From NCBI RefSeq assembly GCF_032271945.1, contig NZ_CP130319.1, forward strand, positions 4,855,001 to 4,919,000: 64,000 nt of DNA, read 5' to 3'. The notes beneath the pieces were generated by a model that was not told the DNA's origin, searched no databases, and worked only from the letters and a program-made list of their open reading frames with translations. The position numbers and the translations under genes are program-made. Position 1 is the first letter of the stretch. Each line of letters begins with the position of its first letter. Source of the stretch: Paenibacillus sp. MBLB1832 (lineage in GTDB: Bacteria; Bacillota; Bacilli; Paenibacillales; NBRC-103111). Of this stretch, positions 54,125 to 61,895 are shown in pieces.

Positions 54125-55021
54125 TTATACAATCGCTCTAATGGCTTGTTGTTTTTTCGCATACTCATGTAAATAATGTTCGAACTCCATACTTAACTCC
54201 TGATTCCGCAAGGCATATTCAACGGTAGCTTTCAAAAATCCAATTTTGCTGCCCACATCGTAGAGCTTTCCATCATAGATATAACTGTGCATGTCTTGCA
54301 GTTTGGCTAGCTGCTGTAACGCATCTGTGAGTTGAATTTCCCCACCAACACCTGCATGCGTATGTTCCAGAATATCCATAATCTCTGGATTTAAAATATA
54401 ACGTCCCATAATGGCCAGATTGGAAGGCGGGTTCTTCTGTGGCTTCTCAACAAGATTTTGAACAATCGAAAGCTTCTCCGATATTTGCTTACCCTCAATG
54501 ACGCCATACATATGAACGTCTTCCCAAGCGACAGGTTCAACGGCAATCACGTTGGAGCCGCCTGTTTCCTCGTAGACATCCATCATTTGCCTCAAACAAG
54601 GCACTTTACTATTAATGATCATGTCGCCTAGCAATACGGCAAAGGGTTCGTTGCCAATAAATTTACGCGCGCACCAGATCGCATGTCCCAGTCCTAGGGC
54701 TTCCTTTTGTCTCACATAGTGGATATCAACAAGATTCGTTAAATCATGCACAATTTGCAATAAATCATTCTTCTTCTTACTCTCCAAGTTCAACTCCAGC
54801 TCATAATTCTTGTCAAAATGATCTTCGATCGGCTTCTTGCTCCGACCCGTTACAATGATGATGTCCTCAATGCCAGATTCAATGGCTTCTTCCACGATGT
54901 ACTGAATGGTAGGCTTATCGACGATCGGCAGCATTTCTTTCGGCATCGCTTTCGTCGCAGGTAAAAATCGGGTTCCTAAACCAGCTGCAGGGATGATGGC
55001 CTTTCTAACAATTCTCTCCAT
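54125..55021 (-). CDS. galU: UTP-glucose-1-phosphate uridylyltransferase
   Basis: Makes UDP-glucose. It is 298 residues, with RKAIIPAAGLGTRFLPATKA, MPKEMLPIVDKPTIQYIVEE, PFAVLLGDMIIN and AGVGGEIQLTDALQQLAK. The start is the ATG behind GAGGAGGAGCAGT. In this locus UDP-glucose feeds Ugd (44.1-45.5 kb) and the polymer. About 165 bases separate it from the tyrosine kinase gene; no clear terminator is seen there. Confidence 0.97.
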   Translation of the reverse strand: MERIVRKAIIPAAGLGTRFLPATKAMPKEMLPIVDKPTIQYIVEEAIESGIEDIIIVTGRSKKPIEDHFDKNYELELNLESKKKNDLLQIVHDLTNLVDIHYVRQKEALGLGHAIWCARKFIGNEPFAVLLGDMIINSKVPCLRQMMDVYEETGGSNVIAVEPVAWEDVHMYGVIEGKQISEKLSIVQNLVEKPQKNPPSNLAIMGRYILNPEIMDILEHTHAGVGGEIQLTDALQQLAKLQDMHSYIYDGKLYDVGSKIGFLKATVEYALRNQELSMEFEHYLHEYAKKQQAIRAIV

Positions 55022-55186
55022 ACTGCTCCTCCTCATATCTATTTCTCTCTAAACCAGGGCATTGAACCCTTCCTCACTTCACACCATTGACGATCTACGT
55101 CTAAGGCCGAAGCCCACAGCATGAACGAGTGCCTACAATGATAAGGGTGTAGTAGACATTACCCATGAAAGATCAATTAGCCAATC

Positions 55187-55876
55187 CTATTCGTTCTGCC
55201 CATAATAGTAGTTATAGGAGGCGTCACCTTTCTTGTGGCGCTTATTGTTCAGGACAACACCCAGTATCTTCGCCTGTACTCGCTCAAGGTTATCAATGGC
55301 TTTCTTGGCTGTATCTCGCTTCGTTTTCCCATCACAAACAACCAAGACAACACCGTCACACTGACTAGCAAGAATCTGAGAATCAGCAACCGCAAGTGTA
55401 GGGGGAGAATCAATAATAATGACATCGAATTTGGCAGCCAACGTGTTCAGGAACGATTTCATTTTCTGAGAGGTTAACAGCTCGGAAGGATTAGGAGGAA
55501 TAGGACCTGACGGGATCAAATGCAGATGCTCGATTGACGTTTCAAACATCACATCGGGGAGATCGGAGCGATTCACAAGCGTACTCGTGAGTCCGTATCG
55601 ATTCGACATGCCGAAGTAATGATGAAGCGTCGGTTTCCTTAAATCAGCATCAATGAGCAATACTTTCTTTCCCTCTTGCGCAAAAGCAACAGATAAATTA
55701 GCAGCAGTCGTCGATTTCCCTTCACCCGGCTGCGCCGAGGTAACGAGGATCGTCTTTACGACACGATCAATAGACGAGAACTGAATGTTCGTTCGCAACG
55801 CTCGATAGGATTCCGATACTTGCGATTTGGGATGAATGTCCGTAATCAGTTGATGCTTATTGATTAGCGTTGGCAT
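55187..55876 (-). CDS. Capsular exopolysaccharide tyrosine kinase (CpsD/YwqD-type)
   Basis: 229-residue BY-kinase. VTSAQPGEGKSTTAANLSVA (Walker A), KKVLLIDADLRKPTLHHYFG (A-prime), DVIIIDSPPTLAVADSQIL (Walker B). The C-terminus is a tyrosine cluster (YNYYYG) for autophosphorylation. It starts inside the end of the modulator gene, with AGGTGAT, so the two are translationally coupled. It controls chain length and synthesis with CpsC and is dephosphorylated by CpsB. Confidence 0.94.
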   Translation of the reverse strand: MPTLINKHQLITDIHPKSQVSESYRALRTNIQFSSIDRVVKTILVTSAQPGEGKSTTAANLSVAFAQEGKKVLLIDADLRKPTLHHYFGMSNRYGLTSTLVNRSDLPDVMFETSIEHLHLIPSGPIPPNPSELLTSQKMKSFLNTLAAKFDVIIIDSPPTLAVADSQILASQCDGVVLVVCDGKTKRDTAKKAIDNLERVQAKILGVVLNNKRHKKGDASYNYYYGQNE

Positions 55877-56612
55877 AAACCGTATCACCTACCATTCTTG
55901 TGGATTTGGCAGCCGTTTTACCGATCAGTTCATCTGGTCTTACCATAGAAATCGTGGCCAGTGTAGGTAACCCGAGGAACAATTCAATATCTCGTTCCGA
56001 CTTAATCGAATCGTCCAAATAATCCTGTAGAAACACGAATCCAAGAGCTAGCATGAACGAAATGACGAAGACAATCGCTACATTGATTTTTACATTAGGT
56101 GACACAGGCTTGACGCTCTCATCTGGCTTAGCTTCATTGAGAATTACAACGTTGTCTACTTTCATAATGGAAGGAATGGTACTCTTAAATACTTCAGATA
56201 CCGCATTAACGGTTTTGGCAGCTTTTTCATAGGATAGACTTGTAATGGAGATCGTCATGACCTGTGTATCAATCGTGGAACTAACACGAATCATGTCGAG
56301 CAGATCTTTGGCAGTCAGTCCGAGCTCTGGATATTTCACCACAACTTGATCTAAAATGGCTGGCGTCTGAATAATTTCCTTATACGTTTTAACTAACATC
56401 GCATTGGTTCTTAACGAGTCGAAATTAATGTCATCCCTCCCTTGCGTTTCAATGGATTTGTTCACAATCAGCTTGGAGCTCGCTTCATAGCGCGGTGTGA
56501 CGACATAGTAGCTGACAAACCCTGCTGCAACACTCGCTAGCAGCACAAGGCTTGCGATAAACCACAATTTTTTCTGAACGAGCGCAACATATTGTTTCAA
56601 TTCAATCTCCAT
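55857..56612 (-). CDS. Chain-length determinant / tyrosine kinase modulator (CpsC/YwqC-type)
   Basis: 251 residues with the Wzz layout: an N-terminal membrane segment (LWFIASLVLLASVAAGFVSY), an external domain (RYEASSKLIVNKS...), and a C-terminal membrane segment (INVAIVFVISFMLALGFVFL). It recruits and activates the kinase. It overlaps the kinase gene by 20 bases. Confidence 0.92.
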   Translation of the reverse strand: MEIELKQYVALVQKKLWFIASLVLLASVAAGFVSYYVVTPRYEASSKLIVNKSIETQGRDDINFDSLRTNAMLVKTYKEIIQTPAILDQVVVKYPELGLTAKDLLDMIRVSSTIDTQVMTISITSLSYEKAAKTVNAVSEVFKSTIPSIMKVDNVVILNEAKPDESVKPVSPNVKINVAIVFVISFMLALGFVFLQDYLDDSIKSERDIELFLGLPTLATISMVRPDELIGKTAAKSTRMVGDTVYANANQ

Positions 56613-56648
56613 GATGACCTCCCATTGGTAATGTAATGTTCTGCAAAA

Positions 56649-57410
56649 TCACATGAACAACCACACTCTGCGCGGATATGATATAGGCTCCAGCAATATG
56701 GTTTCATTTCGCACGACACGCAGTGCGTTAACGCTGTAATGCTCGACGATTTGATGATTCAATTGCGATGCCAAATCAGCTAGTGCCAAAGATAAGGTTC
56801 CAGGCCTTGTCGTCAGATTGTGAGCATCCGAAGCGATGAGATGGACCATATTTCTTTTGCATAAGTGAATGGCAAACTTCTGAATCTTTCTTCCAAATAA
56901 TCCAGTGATCGATTGTGAAGTAACCTGACTTAAACAGCCCTGCTCAATCAGGTAGTGGAGACGGCGCGGATTTTTCATCAACTCTGTATTGCGCTCTGGA
57001 TGAGCGATAATGACAGTGAGACCCAACACGTGTATTTCATACAACAAGTCATCGAAATAGTCAGGAATGCCTGAATGCGGCATTTCAAGGAGCAGGTATT
57101 GCGATTTATTCAATGTTTGAATATACCCCGCTTCCAGATCGTCCAGAAGTTCCTTGTACACTCTCACCTCTTGCCCTGGGAGTATTTGAACGGGAACCTC
57201 CTGTTTCTCAAGCTCAGCATTCAGCTGATGGACAGCAAGATCGACCAATTCAGCGGGATTGTCATATTTTCCATCACCATAATGCGGTGTGGCAACGATC
57301 GTTCTAATCCCTTCCTTGGCAGCGCACTTCGCCATGGCGATCGCTTCTTGCATACTTTCAGCACCATCATCTAACCAAGGTAAAATATGACAATGGGTAT
57401 CAATCAGCAT
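56649..57410 (-). CDS. Tyrosine-protein phosphatase CpsB/YwqE (PHP domain)
   Basis: 253 residues, PHP-type metal phosphatase. MLIDTHCHILPWLDDGAESM, TIVATPHYGDGKYDN, VIIAHPERNTELM and IASDAHNLTTRPG are the metal-binding motifs. It opposes CpsD. A longer frame starts at a GTG 27 bases upstream. The ATG chosen overlaps the stop of a 35-codon frame (ATGCTGA) that has the only good ribosome site, so coupling is likely. Confidence 0.94.
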   Translation of the reverse strand: MLIDTHCHILPWLDDGAESMQEAIAMAKCAAKEGIRTIVATPHYGDGKYDNPAELVDLAVHQLNAELEKQEVPVQILPGQEVRVYKELLDDLEAGYIQTLNKSQYLLLEMPHSGIPDYFDDLLYEIHVLGLTVIIAHPERNTELMKNPRRLHYLIEQGCLSQVTSQSITGLFGRKIQKFAIHLCKRNMVHLIASDAHNLTTRPGTLSLALADLASQLNHQIVEHYSVNALRVVRNETILLEPISYPRRVWLFM

Positions 57411-57511
57411 GGGATGATCTTTCTTTTCAGAAAACACAACAACTCATTTTCAATTCTGGGTAGACTAAAATAAGAGATAGAATCAAAATTCCAGCGGTCA
57501 CGTGTTGTCAT
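57404..57511 (-). CDS. 35-codon upstream frame coupled to cpsB
   Basis: A short frame with an excellent ribosome site (AAAGGAGGGAAAGAG, then ATG). It encodes MTTRDRWNFDSISYFSLPRI plus 15 more residues ending KIIPC and terminates at TGA overlapping the cpsB ATG. It could be a leader peptide that drives coupled translation of cpsB, or a real small protein. No family is recognised. Confidence 0.55.
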   Translation of the reverse strand: MTTRDRWNFDSISYFSLPRIENELLCFLKRKIIPC

Positions 57512-57528
57512 CTCTTTCCCTCCTTTAT

Positions 57529-57543
57529 GTTACATAATGTATC
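57529..57543. promoter_or_regulatory. GATAC-N5-GTATC-like dyad, site C (one mismatch)
   Basis: GTTAC-ATAAT-GTATC in the cpsB leader, 18 bases before the start of the 35-codon frame. It matches the two perfect sites at 57904 and 59145 except for one base. A weak extended -10 (TGATACATT on the minus strand) overlaps it. Confidence 0.55.
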
Positions 57544-57607
57544 ATAGCGAGTTAGACGACAGGGGTGACTGTATGGTACTGCAACGATGAGAACTGGTAC
57601 CTTTTGA

Positions 57608-57646
57608 ATAAAAAAGCTCTTGGAGAAAATTTGTGTCAAAGAGGGG
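57608..57646 (-). terminator. Terminator of the 54-residue protein gene
   Basis: Minus strand CTCTTTG...CCAAGAG followed by CTTTTTTATT. It separates the small gene from the cpsB leader. Confidence 0.6.
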
Positions 57647-57671
57647 GAGGGTGTTCATTACCAGTGAGGAC

Positions 57672-57836
57672 TTAGCTATTATTGTTCGAGACTAGGGGGG
57701 CAGGAACAGGAACTTGATCTGGGTGGGTTTTCGTGCTGGTCTGACTTTCCAGCCATAGCTGATAGGTGTTTAAATCCAACTCTAACTGTCTTAATACATC
57801 TCGGATGTCAAGTGACTTGGGCTTATCATGGACCAT
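57672..57836 (-). CDS. Small hypothetical protein in the exopolysaccharide locus
   Basis: 54 residues: MVHDKPKSLDIRDVLRQLEL, a short helical segment continuing to WLESQTSTKTHP, and a Pro/Val-rich end. The frame extends 18 codons further, but the strong promoter at 57897-57925 would start transcription near 57890, and GGGAGTGA precedes the inner ATG. It has its own promoter, dyad and terminator. No family is recognised. It might be a small regulator of the locus. Confidence 0.5.
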   Translation of the reverse strand: MVHDKPKSLDIRDVLRQLELDLNTYQLWLESQTSTKTHPDQVPVPAPLVSNNNS

Positions 57837-57896
57837 AACGGATATCACTCCCACTGTGTTATGTTTTCTGACATTCAACTCACTATTCATGTTTAC

Positions 57897-57925
57897 AATT
57901 TATGATACATCTCGTATCTTGTCAA
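57897..57925 (-). promoter_or_regulatory. Promoter of the small gene
   Basis: Minus strand TTGACA, a 17-base spacer, TAAATT. The -35 is perfect. The spacer contains the perfect dyad at 57904-57918, so a bound protein would block RNA polymerase. Confidence 0.75.
57904..57918. promoter_or_regulatory. GATAC-N5-GTATC dyad, site B
   Basis: Perfect GATAC-ATCTC-GTATC between the -35 and -10 of the small-gene promoter. Confidence 0.65.
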
Positions 57926-58089
57926 GATGATTTTAAATCTGGCGTTTTCTGAAACGAACATCACGTGTTTTCAAAGTTATGCCCGCCCAGCATCGAATAT
58001 GATTATGAACCTCTCACAAAATTGTAAAAATAGAGTTGTAAGCGTGCACAGTACAACTACATCAAGCTGCTTGCAAGGCAATCTTTTTT

Positions 58090-59112
58090 TCAAAATGGAT
58101 CCTTGAGCAATGATTGGCTAATTTCCATGACTTTCACTTTATCCGGAATCCAATAATATAATCGCAAATGTTCTAAGGGATCCATTTCATAACCGCTATG
58201 ACCTGGAATTTGTTTCGTCGTGAAGTCATTCGTGCTCATCCCTTTCAATAACCAAGCCAAGCTAATTAAGTCGCTGTCTTGAAAATTGGTATCCACGATA
58301 TCTTTCTTCACTCTCGTCAATAAACCAGCGATTTCACTGATATGCTCGGGCCTTAATATTTCTTGCGCGACATTTTTTAAAATCTGCGATTGCTGATATT
58401 GCCTTCCGAAATCGCCATCTGGAAACGCATACCGCTCCCTTACTAAGCTCAGGGCCAGTTTCCCGTCGATATGCTGGGGTCCTTTCGCGAGGGTTGTTTG
58501 GGCATGGTATAAGTAAACATCGCTGGCCACCTCTACATCAACACCGCCGATCGTATCAATGAAATCCTCAAAGCCTTTGAAGTCCGTCTTCAGATAATAA
58601 TTGATGGGAACATCCAGAAAGTTACTCACAGTTTGCAGCGCAGTTCGCGTTCCTTCGGTGTTGCCTCCTTTCAGCTCGCCAAGCATGTGGGCATGATTAA
58701 TTTTCGTATAACCTACACCGTCAATCAGCACACGACTGTCTCTGGGAATCGATACAATGTTCACCTTGCGTAATTCTGGCATGACGTGCAGCACCATGAT
58801 GACATCCGAGCGTGCGTACTCCTCTTTTCTGGCATCTGTTCCAAGTACTAAGACATTAAAGGCGGAAATGGACTTCGTTGAAACTTCTGGGGTAGAAGGC
58901 GTCGTTGCTTCAGGAACGGGTTCAGTTACGGAGGAGGTTGAGGGCTCATGATCGGTCAATGTGTCATCTCTCGACAATGCGGGCACACTTAGTACGGGCA
59001 CTTCCATGCCATTCCAATGGTGACTCGGTTCATATTTCCAGTAAACTACACCCCCTATACTTATACATCCAACAAAAAGAAAGCCTGCAGTGTAAACTAC
59101 CCAACGTCGCAT
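58090..59112 (-). CDS. LytR-CpsA-Psr (LCP) family protein
   Basis: 340 residues. An N-terminal membrane anchor (VVYTAGFLFVGCISIGGVVY) and a Ser/Thr/Pro linker precede the LCP domain from about residue 85: NVLVLGTDARKEEYARSDVI, VNIVSIPRDSRVLIDG, TKINHAHMLGE and ALSLVRERYAFPDGDFGRQY with the catalytic Arg and Asp. LCP enzymes attach lipid-linked glycopolymers to peptidoglycan. It is the first gene of the exopolysaccharide locus. It starts behind AGGGAGTGA and has its own promoter. Confidence 0.93.
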   Translation of the reverse strand: MRRWVVYTAGFLFVGCISIGGVVYWKYEPSHHWNGMEVPVLSVPALSRDDTLTDHEPSTSSVTEPVPEATTPSTPEVSTKSISAFNVLVLGTDARKEEYARSDVIMVLHVMPELRKVNIVSIPRDSRVLIDGVGYTKINHAHMLGELKGGNTEGTRTALQTVSNFLDVPINYYLKTDFKGFEDFIDTIGGVDVEVASDVYLYHAQTTLAKGPQHIDGKLALSLVRERYAFPDGDFGRQYQQSQILKNVAQEILRPEHISEIAGLLTRVKKDIVDTNFQDSDLISLAWLLKGMSTNDFTTKQIPGHSGYEMDPLEHLRLYYWIPDKVKVMEISQSLLKDPF

Positions 59113-59144
59113 GTAGTCACTCCCTTTAACTTCTCTATTTATTA

Positions 59145-59159
59145 GATACGTATTGTATC
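59145..59159. promoter_or_regulatory. GATAC-N5-GTATC dyad, site A
   Basis: Perfect GATAC-GTATT-GTATC. It overlaps the -10 box of the LCP gene promoter. Confidence 0.65.
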
Positions 59160-59180
59160 ATTGCAGAGATACAATTACAA
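59152..59180 (-). promoter_or_regulatory. Promoter of the LCP gene
   Basis: Minus strand TTGTAA, a 17-base spacer, TACAAT, with an extended TGA before the -10. Confidence 0.7.
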
Positions 59181-59189
59181 GCAGAATAA

Positions 59190-59222
59190 ACCACACCTCC
59201 TTTGGACTAAAGAAGATGTGGC
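59190..59222 (-). terminator. Terminator of the lasso operon
   Basis: Stem CCACACCTCCTTT/AAAGAAGATGTGG with two mismatches, 15 bases after the ABC exporter stop. The T tract is weak (TTTATT). Confidence 0.5.
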
Positions 59223-59236
59223 TATCGGTTGTCCCC

Positions 59237-61057
59237 TCAAGTGAAATTTGCTGCTTTTTGAACCGTCATCAACTCATGGTTTTCTAAAAAACTGAACACG
59301 CCCTTTCTCTCTTTTGCCAGTTTATCATAGTCACCAACTTGAATAATTTTACCTTCTTCCATAACAATAACTTCATCCGCGTTCCTTATGGTCGATAATC
59401 GGTGGGCAATGACGATAATCGTCATTTTACCCTTTAGCTGTTCAAGGACTTTTTGAATATTAGCTTCGTTCTCATTATCTAATGCGCTCGTGGCTTCATC
59501 CAAAATCAAAATCGAAGGGTTCTTTAGCATCGCTCGAGATAGGATAAGCCTCTGTCTCTCTCCGCCTGAGAGTCTAACTCCTCGATCACCAATAAGCGTA
59601 TCAAGTCCCTTCGGTAATTTCCTTACAAAGTCGGCTGCGGATGCGAATTGCAAAGCTTCCCACAATTGTTCCTCTTTCGCATGCGGTTTAACCATGAGCA
59701 GATTGTCCCTTATACTCGCGTTAAACAGAAAGGGATCCTGAGGAACATAGCCTAAAGACTCTCTTAGCGATACTACGATATCATCTGTTAGGGGAATGCC
59801 ATCAATCATGACACTTCCACTTTCTGGTTTCAGCAATCCCATTACTACATCTACTAAGGTGCTTTTCCCAGCACCAGAATGGCCCACAATGGCTGTCATG
59901 CGATTAGCGGGAATATGCAAGTTGACCTTTTGAAGAGCATACACAGGTTCCCCCAAATTATAGCGGAAGCTGACATTGTCGAGGTTTATCCCTCGTTTCA
60001 TATGGATCCTCTGCTCTTTGGTCTCATGATCCATGCCCTCTTTAAACTCTCTCCCATCCGCACATTGCTCATGTAGTTCTACCAACGCTTTAAAGGATGG
60101 CATTGCCATAGCGATTTGCTCCATACTTGACTGAATGCCAATAAATCTAGGCCATAGCCTAGAGAAAATGATAATAATTAACAACAACTGTTCAGGCTGC
60201 GAACGAAACAGGTTTACAGAAAAATAGATAAACACCGCGATTAATACAGCCGATGAAGCTTTATAAAGTATACTCGATCCAGCCTTCAGCTTGGTATATT
60301 CCACTTGTTCATGCTCCATCCGTTCCGTCAGGGCATGATACCACTTCATCCTCGCTTTTTCTAATCGATTGCTCTTTATATCTTTAATGCCATTGATTTG
60401 GTCTGTTATTCCTGCAAGATAACTTTGCCCTAACTCAACTGTCATATTACCTAGCTTCAGAGATCTTTTAAGGAATTTACGAGATACGAAGATCAATAAC
60501 AATCCACTAACCAAAACAAAAGCAGTGATTCTAGGTGAAAGCCAAAATGCAAGGCTCACTTGAGCTGCCGTAAAAATAATGGATGCAATAAATTGCAAAA
60601 AGGTATTTGTTCCAGCACTAACACGGGCAAGTTCTGCCGTTAACACGTTTATTAAATCAGATTTTCTACTTTTCATGAAAAAATCCCAGTTAGCTTGAAG
60701 TATGGAACCATAGGTCTCTAATCGTAAATGTCTGGTAAAGCCATGCTGTATTTTGGCATTACGAATTGATATCTTATTTTGAAATACGGTTTGCCCAATC
60801 ACTAATAAGAGATAAATGCCTAAGATTAGGGGTAATTCAAGTAAAGCGGGAACCTTATGAAAGATCTGGAGCCAATGCGAAAGGGGAATCCCTGTTGCAT
60901 CTAACTTTACAATGCCGCTTGCCGTTATCATTGGAATTAAAAACAAAATTCCAATTCCCTCAAGCAGACTAATGAAAATCATGGCAAGGATATTGATATA
61001 TAATATTTTCCCTGATAGAACGTGTAATTTTTTTACAAAAAAGAACGTTTCCTTCAT
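59237..61057 (-). CDS. Lasso peptide ABC exporter (D protein)
   Basis: 606-residue half-transporter with six membrane segments fused to an ATPase. The NBD has IVGHSGAGKSTLVDVVMGLL (Walker A), RGVRLSGGERQRLILSRAML (signature) and ILILDEATSALD (Walker B). The transmembrane part begins LSGKILYINILAMIFISLLE and is of the type beside Firmicute lasso genes. It exports and gives immunity to the mature peptide in such systems. It starts behind GGAAGGG, 40 bases after the kinase remnant. It looks intact. Confidence 0.9.
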   Translation of the reverse strand: MKETFFFVKKLHVLSGKILYINILAMIFISLLEGIGILFLIPMITASGIVKLDATGIPLSHWLQIFHKVPALLELPLILGIYLLLVIGQTVFQNKISIRNAKIQHGFTRHLRLETYGSILQANWDFFMKSRKSDLINVLTAELARVSAGTNTFLQFIASIIFTAAQVSLAFWLSPRITAFVLVSGLLLIFVSRKFLKRSLKLGNMTVELGQSYLAGITDQINGIKDIKSNRLEKARMKWYHALTERMEHEQVEYTKLKAGSSILYKASSAVLIAVFIYFSVNLFRSQPEQLLLIIIIFSRLWPRFIGIQSSMEQIAMAMPSFKALVELHEQCADGREFKEGMDHETKEQRIHMKRGINLDNVSFRYNLGEPVYALQKVNLHIPANRMTAIVGHSGAGKSTLVDVVMGLLKPESGSVMIDGIPLTDDIVVSLRESLGYVPQDPFLFNASIRDNLLMVKPHAKEEQLWEALQFASAADFVRKLPKGLDTLIGDRGVRLSGGERQRLILSRAMLKNPSILILDEATSALDNENEANIQKVLEQLKGKMTIIVIAHRLSTIRNADEVIVMEEGKIIQVGDYDKLAKERKGVFSFLENHELMTVQKAANFT

Positions 61058-61097
61058 ATTTTCGTTCCCTTCCTGCTTATTATTTAAAGCCTCTAGA

Positions 61098-61636
61098 TCA
61101 ATTGGCTTGATTTTCGTTTTCTATTGTATCTATGACTAAGGAAGCAAGATCATGAGCGGTGAAGCGAGTAACAGGACGGCATAACCGGTATACCTCAATT
61201 TTACCCAGGATAATGTAGATTTACCTGCACCTGATTCACCTACGAAGGCATAGGCCTTTCCATTAACAACAACGGCACTCCCGTGCAGCGGTAAAACCTT
61301 TCGCTGCATCATGATCGCCCCCATACAAGTTCCGAGCAAATAGAGGCGGAGCTCATCCTCGTCACAATCTGCCTGAGGTTGAATTGTAATTTTGCTTCCA
61401 TTTTCCATGGCATAGACAGCGGTATTGGGAACCTCAAACATAACTAAGTTTCCCCTAATAACATAAGACTCGTTAGGGACAGCTAACATTGACCATAACC
61501 CCGATAAATCACCAATTTCGATCGTCACATCACATTGATTCTTATTATCTGCTGTCGTCAATTCAGGTAAGCTAATTTCGCTGCTTACATTCAGTCCAAA
61601 CGCTTTATACATGACTTTTTCGCGTGTATGTATCAT
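61098..61636 (-). pseudogene. HPr-kinase-like lasso tailoring kinase, broken
   Basis: PadeK-type kinase that phosphorylates the C-terminal Ser of lasso precursors in related clusters. Residues 1-140 look normal (YKAFGLNVSSEISLPEL; LPLHGSAVVVNGKAYAFVGE; GESGAGKSTLS Walker A). Directly after Walker A the frame turns into YTGYAVLLLASPLMILLP and stops at 61136, 166 residues in all. One frame over, the same DNA reads KIEVYRLCRPVTRFTAHDLA and continues SLVIDTIENENQAN to a stop at 61098. This looks like the tail of a family protein. An internal out-of-frame deletion would explain both. The Asp-rich catalytic part is missing. The start is the ATG after AGGGAGAAT. Confidence 0.8.
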
Positions 61637-61675
61637 ATAGGTTATTCTCCCTAAGCGATTTTGATGGTTGTAGTT

Positions 61676-61710
61676 AAAAAGCCCCTATACTTTTTAAAGG
61701 TATAAGGGCT
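61676..61710 (-). terminator. Hairpin after the lasso precursor gene
   Basis: Stem AGCCCTTATAC/GTATAGGGGCT on the minus strand, followed by five T, 16 bases after the precursor stop. It would end most transcripts after the precursor or protect their 3' end, with limited read-through to the kinase and exporter. Confidence 0.85.
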
Positions 61711-61725
61711 TGATTACGATTCTTC

Positions 61726-61881
61726 TTAGCTGCCATGACAGCTGTTATTTGACATCTCATCATGATTTTCGAAATCCTGGTTATTCGTGCAGTAACTGTC
61801 AGCGATCGCGTTCCCAGGACCACCCATTGTAAAACTAACATCAAGCACTTCCAATACTGGTGCTACCCAACTATTTTTCAT
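61726..61881 (-). CDS. Lasso peptide precursor, paeninodin-like
   Basis: 51 residues. The leader is MKNSWVAPVLEVLDVSFTM (1-19), with the PxLxxLDV pattern and the conserved Thr at leader position -2. The core starts GGPGNAIAD: Gly1 and Asp9 can close a nine-residue macrolactam ring, as in paeninodin (which starts AGPGTSTPD as I recall). The tail is long: 23 residues, with Cys12 and Cys29 and an acidic middle, ending in CHGS. The C-terminal Ser is where the tailoring kinase would act. It is not a product of a chance frame: the ribosome site GGAGGTGA, the position 14 bases after the cyclase and a following terminator all fit. Confidence 0.9.
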   Translation of the reverse strand: MKNSWVAPVLEVLDVSFTMGGPGNAIADSYCTNNQDFENHDEMSNNSCHGS

Positions 61882-61895
61882 GTACTCACCTCCTC

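Noticed and set aside
61136-61636. Intact short kinase-like protein
   Set aside because: It ends just after Walker A in a non-family sequence and lacks the catalytic part.
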